A stretch of 64,000 nucleotides of DNA from assembly GCA_014529385.2 (NCBI GenBank), contig CM043971.1, positions 97,558,485 through 97,622,484 on the forward strand, in the 5' to 3' direction. A program made the translations under genes and the position numbers. Source of the DNA: Adiantum capillus-veneris (taxonomy: Eukaryota > Streptophyta > Polypodiopsida > Polypodiales > Pteridaceae). Shown here one piece after another: positions 53,901 through 64,000 of this stretch (positions are counted from its first letter, which is position 1; every line of letters starts with the position of its first letter). The notes beneath the pieces were generated by a model, which was not told the origin of the DNA, did not search any database, and was given only the letters and a program-made list of their open reading frames with translations.

Positions 53901-56900
53901 ATATTTGGTGCTCACATAGGCTAAGGGGCGAGAGGTGACGGTAGGAAATATGAGGTGATTGCAAAGACAGAGAGGCTATGAGTGCATGAGATACAAGGTA
54001 GAATTGGGAACCAGTGGCAAATGCAAAAGAAGAGAGAGAGGCCATGGGTGCATGATACAGAAAGAAATAATTGAGAACCAGTGGTCCAAATGAATATGTC
54101 AACATGTAGGGAAGATAATTCAAATGCCATTATTATTTGTATATAGTGTATTTAATACAGTAAGTGCAATATCTTCCGAGGGAGGATTGAAAAGCAGCTA
54201 CTATGTTATGCTGACCTTTTATTAATTGACCACCTAATCGACCATCCGAAAAGCCCGCTTGTCTTGTCCTCAAGTTAACCCACTTAGTAAACCTTTGATT
54301 TTTGTTGAAGAGGGAGTGTCTTGAATCACTTTCAAGCTCTTTGTATATGGCTCTAGGAATCTTGAAACCATAGCTGTGGAGGTGCGTGCATGCGAAAGAG
54401 ATTCTGATAGTAAATGCGTGCTTTTGGGTTGTTTACATTGGCACACAGATGTTGTAGATATGAACGGGTGGCATGGGGGGAGAGCAAAATCTTCCAACAG
54501 AGAAACAAAATTTTAATCCTACAATGCTTTTTGAGTCGCGGTATAGATATTTCATCACTCTGCAAATTGGAGATTAATGAATGGATAGGAGACTAGAACA
54601 TATGATGCAAGTGGTCACTAATGAAGATTTTATACACTTTTTGCTTATAGAAATGAGAAGACTTTATATACATTTTTCTTATAGAAATTCTGTCTTGTTT
54701 AATTGAATTTTCATTAAGCATCTAATTTGCCTTGAGCATTCTATCCTAAGCAAAAGCTATACAAACCTTGCTTTTTGGGAACCAAAAAATTGAAATTAAT
54801 CTTCAAATGTAAGTTTAATGAACTGTCTTGGACAATAGTAAATTTATTACATTGTACATTTTCTTTTGGTAGATTCTTGAAACATAGTTCGATATCTTTT
54901 CCAAGTCAACTTATATACAAAATCATACTCGTTCAGATATTGCTTTACTCTTTCCTCCTTGCTTTTTGACAAAACTTGGTAGTTCACAGTCAAACCTTAC
55001 TCACGAATAAATTTTTGACTAATATGAAATGTCCCAAGTTCTAACTACTTTTAATGCTTCACCGAAAGGACTCTTTTAGAAACTTCAAAGCAAATGACAA
55101 TCAATGTCAAATAAATGCCTAACACCAAATCATAGCTTTATGGAAGTGGAATAGCACGTGTATACTCATCGTTAATGGTGTATCTTTTTGGAGTATCTTC
55201 GATGGATTTATATGTAGAAAACACAATGGAGACAATGTGATTAACTATATTATACTCTCCAAAGCCATCATGTATCGCATAAAGAGTTTTACACTTAGCA
55301 AATAGACCTCAGAATAAGATTATTGAATCTTATGTATTGACCTAATATGTGGAGAAAAAACTAAGCATGAAATCCTCAGCCAGAGGGAAGAGAAGTTATC
55401 TTTTTGTATGATATTTTCTTTGTTTCTTTTGTACTTATCTCTTGCTTTGTACAGAGGCAACAAAATATTGGGAGTCACAATAATGGAACCCCCCCCCCCC
55501 CCGCGATCTTTTTGTATTACGGAAGTTGACAATGAAGCTAACTACAATCATGATATATTATCTTACTAAGAAGGTGGCTTTTTCATTGTGCCAACATAAT
55601 ATCCTTGTTTAATCTAGCCAATAGTTTCAAGGTCAAAAACATACTCACAAAGTCATCTCATTAAATAAGCATCAGCTTCCTTCTTCTTCAACATCTCTTC
55701 CTCCTCTTATAGCAACATCACAAAAACATATAAATCTCTCAAAAACATGTGCTTGCTTCTCTATATTGGAGTTTTACATACAGAGTTTTATGCACACTTC
55801 ATGCATGACAAATAACTTCTCCATCATCTTCTCTAGTACTAGTGAAGATAACTGGCAAGAAAATATGTTGCCAAAAATAATATTGACATTGTTAAAACAT
55901 AATTTTGATACCATAGATATGTATAGCTTAAAGAGAGCTTTCTTTTGAGTCGTGGGTTGCACAATTTTGATAATTAGGCTTCAAGTTATGGTTGTTTAGT
56001 GAAGAGATTCCTATGCATGTGACAACTTGCTTCTTTGATCCAAATGTTCCTCTACATGCAAAACCAACCCTACCTCCTTTTTAGAGCTTCTGGATTCTTT
56101 TGTTAGCTTTCAACCAAACTTAGCCTATATGTTATAATTGACTTATAATCATGTGAAGTATTTAAATATAGAAAATGAGCACTTAACCTTCAAAAATTTA
56201 ACATCTCATGATAGATGCTTAATTGTGACTTGGTGTGCTCTTCAAAAAAGCATCAAAAGGCACACTTGTTTTATTGAAACTCAAAAAGCTCTCAAGATGA
56301 CAAAGAAAGTCTTCGTGAAATAGTACATGTTGCACGGGGACTTCAAGGGAGTGTGAAGAAGATGACAAGTAAAAAAGAGGAAAGGGAGAGAAGAGCGAGG
56401 CAAGGAAAGAGGAAGAAGAGGGAAAAGAGCATGAAGCGGGAAAGGAGGGAGGAGGGAAATTAGAAAAGAAAGAAGATTCAAAGTCACTTTTTGCGATTGA
56501 AAGTGACTTTCTTGAGGTAAAACTATCACATTTACCTCAAGAAAGTGAAATATACATGAGGTCATCTAAAAAAGAAATTCCAGTTCAAAAATCCAAATTT
56601 TTATTTGAAAATAAAGATTCCTTAACGGAGCCCTTCTCTCTTTGGTTGAGAGCACTCTCTCTCTACATGCTAAAAGGCAAAGTATCCACCTTAAACTTCC
56701 CCTAATGATCTCAAGCCTCTTGAGGTTATTAATTGATAAAAGTTGACTTGAGCAAACTAAAGTGGTTGATGGGTGGGTAATCGAGATCACTTTGTGGGGA
56801 AGTATGCCGCCTCCCTAGAGAGAGAGAGAGAGAGAACCAAGCTACTGTAGACAACACAAGCGATAAGTAGGCAAAGATGTGGATGCTCAGCTGGTGGGAA

Positions 56901-58476
56901 GAGGTTTTATCAAAGGAGGCCATGAAATGGCACCCTTAAATGGATGTAGCTACAACATGACTAAGGCAACTGCAGTGACATTTGATGCTCATGAGTGAGA
57001 AGTGACAACATTTATGATGGGACTATGGTAGTAGGCTCGTAGCTACAGTAAGGGGCATTGCAACAATAGAGGATTGGGAAGATTAGGTGGAGTTGCTCTA
57101 CGTTTATGAGTATGGAGATTGTGCCACTTGCCACCAAGTTAGGCTACTGGTTGCAACATTGTAGCCTTTGCCATTGCTCGATCTCCAACGAGCCTTGAAG
57201 CTTATCACATGATCCATCTGCTTTTGTTTTGTTTTATACACCCACTTAACCTTTGATAGGAGTAGGATGAGAAGGTAAATGAGTAAGAACTCAAGGATTC
57301 ATACTAAAGAAAAATCTCTACACTTTTGATCATAAAGTCACAAGCTTCATAGCCTATCAACAAGCCTTACATAAGGGAGATGGGGCTGAAATATGTTTAT
57401 AATAAACTCAACAAATCTCACTCAAGTCAAGCCTCGTACAAAACCACATAATATTTAGCAAAGAAAACTCATCGAAATCATGGGCAAGTACAATGAAGGG
57501 CCTTTTCTCACAGACTTTAGTCATAGACATGCCTGTAGAAGACAACTTCAATTCATGGAGCTTCCATCACCAGTCAATAGAAAAATTGGTGAAAGGGCAA
57601 CAACCCACACCCATGTTTGTGCCCCTCTTGAGGAGGGACTCACCCTCAACACAATCCAGAAGACCCTTGCCTCGCAACATAGGACTTCTGCTATAGAACC
57701 CCAATGCACCATCACGGGTTTCATAAACAAGGGATTCTTCCTTGATAGCTGAAAACCTCACCTCACCTACTTGATTATGAATTGTAGTCAACTTATACTA
57801 TTAGATTCTCCACTTAACAACACCCGCACAATTGTCACCCATCCATAGTGACACCTCACATACATTCCCTTTGTACATGCTTGTCATATGTACACATAAA
57901 GATTCCAAAAACCTAAAGAAGAACCTGCGAAAGTACTTGGGGATACTCACATCATTTCTCAAAAACACGTCACAACATGATCAATCTCTTCTAAAGTAGC
58001 TACTCCCAACAAGACCATGATACATCCATTTTCAGCTCATGGGATTCTCCTAGATAGAGCTATAAAGATTAGTAGATTTGAGTGCCCTTATAAATTTTGG
58101 AGATCAGTTTGTTTGGATATTTATTATTGTTGCATCTTGGTCATTATTGAAAGGCAAATAGGAGATCCTAGGAGGTTCTTTGTAGATTGAGGAGATTAAT
58201 GCCATGATGTAGTGGTCGATGAGAGAGTTCACGTGACGGTACTTACAAGGTCAACCCCCCTTACAGGGTAGTTTTAGGGTCAACCCCCTTGAGGAAATTA
58301 AGCTTTGGCAAATAGACCACTAGCTATCTCTACTACTTCACTTATGTGTTTAGCCTTTTTACCTTTGTCTTTTGTAATTTTTTTACTAAGGTATTTGGAT
58401 TATTTGACAATGATGTAATATTTTGGTCTCATAGGTCTTTTAGGTCGTTTGCAAACATAAATAAACATTTTATTTC

Positions 58477-58481
<5 letters not shown>
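53901..58481. other. AT-rich DNA without recognisable genes
   Basis: Only short open frames with no motifs. It includes a poly-C run of 15 at about 55489-55502 and short GA runs (about 56816-56834). No LTR, transposase or RNA gene signature found. Confidence 0.5.

Positions 58482-58520
<39 letters not shown>
58482..58520. repeat. (CT)n microsatellite
   Basis: About 19 CT units. Confidence 0.95.
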
Positions 58521-58527
<7 letters not shown>

Positions 58528-59721
58528 CCAAAACCCCTCGACCCCAAGAAAGTCTGCTTTTGTCTCCTAGGCAAAGATTGTGTCTCTCTTGCCCAGCCTT
58601 ACCATAAAGATATCCTTCCTTTTTTGTGCTCACAATTTATTGAAAATCTATCCCAAGGCCAAAGGTTTCCCCTATTATGCTTGTTCTTGTCTTCAATGTG
58701 AGAATCTAATGGTGCAAGGGCAAGGGATTGTCTAGTTGTACTAAGGGCAGTACTGGTGCTTTGCATCATCACATGACTCCCATTGTGGAGAAGATAATAA
58801 AGGCAACAATGACACCCAATCACCATCCTAAAAATCAAGGGCTCAATCCTACTCTTGCAAAGGCCTCCACCATGGTGCCCCCTGGAGATGAAAACTTCTT
58901 TAGTTCTCATTGAATTTGAGAATATAGCAACACATTGGGGTTAAAAAGTGAGTGACTGCATAACTATTTTGGCACCATGGAATCTTGGATGTGGTAACTA
59001 AATTTGGTGTACCTAATGCATTGTGGTAACCAACACTTGATCAAGGAATAATGTTGAGGTAATTATCTTGGTGTTAGATTTAGGTCTGTAGGCCGATATG
59101 GGTCTCATTTTTGGGGGAGATAAAAGAGGGAGGGGGGGGGGGGGGGCGGGGTGGTGTGAACTGTGGCTTGTGATGGAATGAAAGAGGACACCCCTTTAGA
59201 TCAAGAGGTACTATAGCAAGGATGATATACACCTATTGTGACATCTTCATCAATTAAGGGTTTTTCTTGTGTATTAGCTTCCTTTTGAAATAAAGGTCGA
59301 ATGCTATACTGCTAATGTTGGCTTATGCCCCTATATTGTAATATTGAGTTTAGATTGTTTCTAATGCATGCATCACAAAAACACTCAGCAAATGTGATAA
59401 GGGAAAACATAAATAACTTGCAAGGCAAATGTGCACTTGATCATTTGAGGGAGATTTATGGTTAAGGTATTGACTTTATTATTAGAAGTTGGTTCTAGTT
59501 GGTTGTGGCTTTCTTGTAAAAAGCAGGTTTCTTTTTTGGATGATCGGGTATCCATTATCCCTCTTGGCCGGTGTATTGCATGAGGCCCAAAGTAGTGTGT
59601 AGTTTTTCTAATATAATTTAATATATCCCATCATGGAATTGAAAAAGATATTGACTTGATTATTGGAAGGGCTCCACTTTCTTCCCTTTCTTTTTGGGCA
59701 TACTCACAATTGTGAGTTAAG
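58521..59721. other. No recognisable gene
   Basis: Short open frames only. A G-rich run at about 59131-59150 (15 G, one C) is the only notable feature. Confidence 0.5.
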
Positions 59722-62370
59722 ATAATTTTTATTAGTCGAAAAGAATACAATCGCCCTTAAGTACTACATGTGCTTGAGGGGGCTAGGCTTCCAACAAAGG
59801 CTTGTAAACCAAAGAGGATACCAAACCACATGTGATAAACCTACCCTCTTGAGTGCTCTAAGCAACTCAATGCATGAATACACTCACCATCCTTGTAAGC
59901 TGACCTTCTTCTTGCTCCTACACCATGGATGAGCTCAAAGCTCAAATGCACAATATCATCAAAATGAGCTGCAACCAGTTTGCCCTCAAATACTCAAAGG
60001 TTCCTAGACTTCTACAACTGGTTCAGGTAGTAGAATCTAGTAATTTGGGTGCACACCAAATTTGCCTGGCTTTGGAATCCAGTCCTCCCAAGATTAGGTC
60101 ATCAAATTATCATCCAATCCTCCGTACCCAGTTGCAAACCTTAGCGGTCAAGCCCCTCTGAAGTAGGGCACTTGTTGAATAGATGAAGAGGCTCTTCAGA
60201 GCCTGGTCTGCAGCCAGAGCAAGTGTCAAAGCCGACCCCCTCTAGCACACACATTAATCCCAGTAGTAGGCAAGGCTCCCCAAAGCACCTTCTAGATGAA
60301 TACCTTCATGTATTTAGGCCATTTAATCTCCCAAATGGCATTAACACTCTTTTGCCAGTGCTCTTTTGACTAGTTTTTCTTCCAAATTTTGGTGAGTGGG
60401 AAAAATCAATCCGCTTTGTATACCAACACATTATAGGTACTTTGTGTCTTGGGATGTGAGAACACTCTGTATTTTGGCCGATGCCAAGCTCTCCAATCTA
60501 TTTTTGATCCGCAGACATGTGGAGGTGAGGATGACAACACTTTCAAGAGTCAACTGATCAGAAGCCTTTCATACATACCCAAATTATGCTGCAACACTAC
60601 GAGCTCCACATCCTTCTAGCAAAAGCTTCTGTCATCCCAAAGATGAGAAAGTTTACAAATTCCTTTGTTGTTTACTAGACGTGAAACTTCCCTCCAAAAA
60701 GGGTCCAAGGAACCCCTTCCAAGTTGGGAGAGCCAGGGGGAATACCTGAAGTATCTAAAATTCTCCCCCCGTTCTAGGGTTGAAGCTGATTTGTTACACT
60801 TTTAGGCTAGTTTCCCTATGCAGCCGCAAAGCTTCAGTTATGTCCAGAAAGGCACCAAAGTCTTGTCCTACATTGTGGCCTCCTTCCATGTGCCCCTTTC
60901 GAGGCAAGTTTTTCTTTGTTTATCATATCCCAAGCCATGATAGCCCATTCCTATTTTTGGTGTGTCAAAGAGACAACAATTGCACATGAGGCTTCTACAT
61001 GAACCATGGGGTCAATAATCCCAATTCGGCTGATTCTTTGGTCTTGCTACCCATTCCCATCTCCCCCATTGGCAAGGGGTTGTGGCTTTTATTGCTTTTC
61101 CACAGGGACTGTTTACTAGGCTTCAAAATTTCTTTCCAATTGGATTTTCTCAGTTTTAGGAGCGGCAGTACAATGATATGTAAGGGATCATGAAAGCATT
61201 AATCATCGCGACGGAAGGGGAGGAGCACAACATTCCATCTTCTCATTTTACTGTTTATTTTGGTCAGGAACCAGTCAAATCTCTGCTTATCCGTAATGCC
61301 CACCCCAAGTGGAGCGCCTAGGTACTTGAAAACAGTGCCGTTGCCTAGAACTTCTCCTGACCATCCCATGGGGTTGAAAGGGTAGCCTTCTGAGAGAAAG
61401 ATCAATCTTGTTTTCTCAATACTGCACATTGAGCTGGAAGCAGAAGCAAAAAGTTGAACAATCTTGAGGGCTCTTTTTAGAATTTTTGACTTGGCTTTAA
61501 GAAAGAGCAAAGAGTCATCTGCAAACAGCTTTGCAAGCAGTTGTTTTCCTCCACGAAGTGAAAGACCTTGAATTTCCCCTTTCGTCACACTGTCCTCGAG
61601 TGAGGTCACCAGAGACAATTGCAAAAAACAGTGGGACAAGGGGGCAACCTTGCTTGATCGAACGCTTGACCTCAAACTCTCCCACTATCTTGTTGTTGAA
61701 GAGATGCTTAAAGTAACTTCCTTCCCCGAGCGTATGAACTATCACACACATTTGGGTTCAGGCATGACAGCCTCAATGTAAGACCACGAGATTTTATCGT
61801 AAGCCTTATCTAGGTCAAGTTGGAGGAGAATACATTCTTGCTTGGTGAAAGAAGCCTACTCAATGCCAACCATGGAAGCCAAGATGTTGTCATATATTGA
61901 CCGTCCTTTGATGAATCCATGTTGATAGGGGGTGCTGATCGTGTTCAAGAGGAAGTCTGAAAGCAATCACCTTAGCAATGATCTTGTACACAACTCTCAT
62001 CATGGAGATAGGCCACCAATGCTTTAGCAATGAGAAACAAACCAACTCCGGGATAGGTTTGATCAACCCTCTTTTAAGGCAGGCATCCAATTGCCCCTCC
62101 AGTAGAGCCTTGTTTGCTACCTGTGCTATCGAGATGCTAAGATCCTCCCCTAAATCTTTGAAGAATTCGGTAGTTAATCCATCCCACCCACGGGACTTTC
62201 CTTCCCCATTGTCTGCAAGGTAGTCCAACATTCATCAATAGAGATTGACATCTCCAATGCTTTTGCTTCAATAGGCAGTATATCACATTTGATTGTATCA
62301 AGTAGAAGAGTTGTGGACAGCGCTCCACTTTCCTTCAAAGATAATGGGCTCTTGCTAACATCCATGTATA
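59722..62370 (-). mobile_element. L1-type LINE remnant, RT to 3' end
   Basis: Minus strand: 62231-61890 reads KSRGWDGLTTEFFKDLGEDL and PISMMRVVYKIIAKVIAFRL (RT fingers). 61751-61515 reads FEVKRSIKQGCPL. 61675-61199 contains AKLFADDSLLF (FADD catalytic box at about 61514-61525) and FKYLGAPLG. Farther down, about 60390-60200 reads HWQKSVNAIWEIKWPKYMKV and WGALPTTGI, the reverse-transcriptase-associated zinc-finger region. The 3' end near 59722-59745 reads CTTTTCGACTAATAAAAATT on the minus strand, typical of plant LINE tails. Several stops and frameshifts make it a dead 5'-truncated copy. Confidence 0.85.
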
Positions 62371-63000
62371 CATTTGTCTATTCCAAAGTGAAGAGCACTT
62401 TTTTTTGTTGTAAATTAATGACAACCTTGTATGGATAGAAAGTATATATTTTCTTTGCAAGAGACTTATTTTGGCTTTCTAAAACAAGCTTTAGAAGAGA
62501 AGAGAGTTAGACATACATTTGATGTTTTACTATTTTCTATATTAATTGAATCTGCCTTTTCATGCGAAGCATTGCAATCTTTTTGTGTTTTGGGTTTGCA
62601 AAACGGCCCCTTCATTTCATAGCTTTACATAATTTGACTTTGTGCACCTTCAGTCTTGTTGGCTTTCTAAAACAAGCCTTAGAGAATAAGAAAGTCAGGC
62701 ATACTTTTGACATTTAATATTTTACTATGGCCTACATAAGGTTACTGAGAAAAATTTCATAATAAGAGGTTTCTTTGAGAGAGAGAGAACTAGAAAGTGA
62801 CACTAGTATTTTAAAATTTTAAAAACATGTGGTATCAAAATAAAACATTATGTTTTTGAAAAAAGATGTAACAATGAACTATTTAGATTACAATAGATTT
62901 CAAAAGCGTGAAAAAGTATGTAACACTTAATGCACTAGTAACTTGTGTGTAGTGAAAATTGATAACATAGTGAGCATTTCATTAAGAACAAATTCTTAAT

Positions 63001-63002
<2 letters not shown>
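62371..63002. other. No recognisable gene
   Basis: AT-rich. A pair of similar phrases (GGCTTTCTAAAACAAGC at about 62472 and 62660) hints at a small diverged duplication. Confidence 0.4.

Positions 63003-63038
<36 letters not shown>
63003..63038. repeat. (GA)n microsatellite
   Basis: About 18 GA units directly at the point where similarity to the element A LTR begins. Confidence 0.95.
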
Positions 63039-63041
<3 letters not shown>

Positions 63042-64000
63042 TTAATTTGAGAAAGCAACATAGAAATTTACACCTAGTTAGTTTGGCATAGACAATACTT
63101 GAAAAGAGAGAGAAATAGAACAATTGACAATAGTTGAGGACATGATTTACATGGATCCGGTCCCCCTCCATAAAGGCTTTGTACTATAGCTTCTCCCATC
63201 AAAGGAGACTTTTGTACAAAACAATTCTTGCGTTCCTTGACAAAACTCGTTGGTGATGAAGATGGAAGCTTCATGCACCAAATTATGCTTGAAAAACATA
63301 CCTAATGTCCCTAGACTCAATCCCAAGAGCTCACACACCTTCAAAAATGGTGAGAGCTAGCAGGGAATGAGGAAAGATTGAGAGAAAGAAGATGTATCTT
63401 ACGAGAAAGAAGTATTCTCCTCACATAATCACTCTAATAGCATAGCTTAGCGTAGTAATTAGCATGGTAGAGGAAATGAGCATGCCATTGAAGCTTGGCT
63501 CTTGGTTGGATTTGCATTCCACAGCCAAACGTTGTTGGTGTAGGCCTCTACTTCTCAATGCTTGGAGAAGAAAAAGGAGTTCTTCTTGCACACATGAGTT
63601 GTGTGTGTGTGTGTGTAGCAATGTGCTAGTAAAAAATGCAGCCCCTCTCGCTCTTCTTGGTCGACCCCTCTTGCTAATTACTCTTGCTGGCCTCCCATTG
63701 GCTCCTGCAAAGCTTAGCCAATCACAAATTAGAAGCATAATTGATAGCCTTGTGACATGCGTCCCCTTTTTCCCTTTTGTGAGAGCTTTAGGTAATTAAA
63801 ATAATTTATTAAACTCTCATTGGACCTTTTTGTCTTTTGGAGATTAGAAATCAGGCAAGCCATTGGGCTGCTTGATGCTCATTGAACCCCTTGGTAGACT
63901 GTCCAATAGTCTTCTGGGGAGCTTAATTTCTATTAGTTCTTTTATCAATAATTTTAAAATAAATTAGACTTATTTTACTCTAAACTAATTCTCATTTGTC
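63037..64000 (-). repeat. Second copy of the element A LTR (partial)
   Basis: It aligns in order with 13030-13800: GACAATAGTTGAGGAC versus GACAACAGTTGAGGAC, GGATCCGGTCCCCCT versus GAGCCGGTCCCCCCT, GCTTCTCCCAT versus ACTTCTCCCAT, GCTCTTGGTTGGATTTGCATT (shared), and AGCCAATCACAA. It runs to the window edge, so whether it is a solo LTR or part of a whole element cannot be seen. Confidence 0.75.

Overview
The window looks like nuclear DNA of a land plant with a large, transposon-rich genome. The evidence is one intact spliced gene for a plastid-type ATP/ADP translocase with a Ser/Arg-rich transit peptide, Ty1/copia and Ty3/gypsy (chromovirus-like) LTR retrotransposons with Met-tRNA primer sites, L1-type LINE remnants, a hAT transposase, and many (GA/CT)n tracts. 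A fern or other seed-free plant is a plausible source, but the sequence alone does not prove it.

Layout: 0-1.6 kb holds an unrecognised broken coding stretch and a 79-bp triplicate. 1.8-3.6 kb is a tandem duplication of an 887-bp unit. 3.6-7.2 kb is a decayed copia element. 7.4-14.4 kb is gypsy element A (minus strand) with one 1.5-kb LTR and a 47-bp stump of the other. A sits inside gypsy element B, whose 3' half runs from 14.4 to 16.6 kb. 16.6-21.3 kb is non-coding, with diverged duplications and long CT/GA tracts. 21.4-21.9 kb is a receptor-kinase pseudogene. 23.3-26.1 kb is the translocase gene (6 exons), the only clearly functional host gene. 27.2-35.6 kb is gypsy element D (minus), split by a complete 4.4-kb LTR element (C1). 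35.8-42.2 kb is a patchwork of LTR pieces (families E and short C), microsatellites, minisatellites and unrecognised sequence. 42.2-48.9 kb is a hAT transposase gene (minus), split by a second complete copy of the same LTR element (C2). 48.9-50.7 kb is an E-family LTR with unidentified downstream reading frames. 50.6-52 kb and 59.7-62.4 kb are LINE remnants. 53.7 kb carries a tRNA-derived SINE-like head. 63-64 kb is another copy of the element-A LTR.

The most interesting item is family C (C1 at 27859-32282, C2 at 43959-48437). Both copies have 1.1-1.2 kb LTRs, a primer site, a polypurine tract and near-perfect 5-bp target duplications. They encode no protease, reverse transcriptase or integrase. 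Each carries instead one gag-positioned frame whose centre is a His/Asp-rich array built on a 39-bp unit, with 3 units in C1 and 4 in C2. I do not recognise this protein. Each copy landed inside another transposon's coding frame, and the host frame resumes exactly across the target duplication, so the order of insertion can be read directly.
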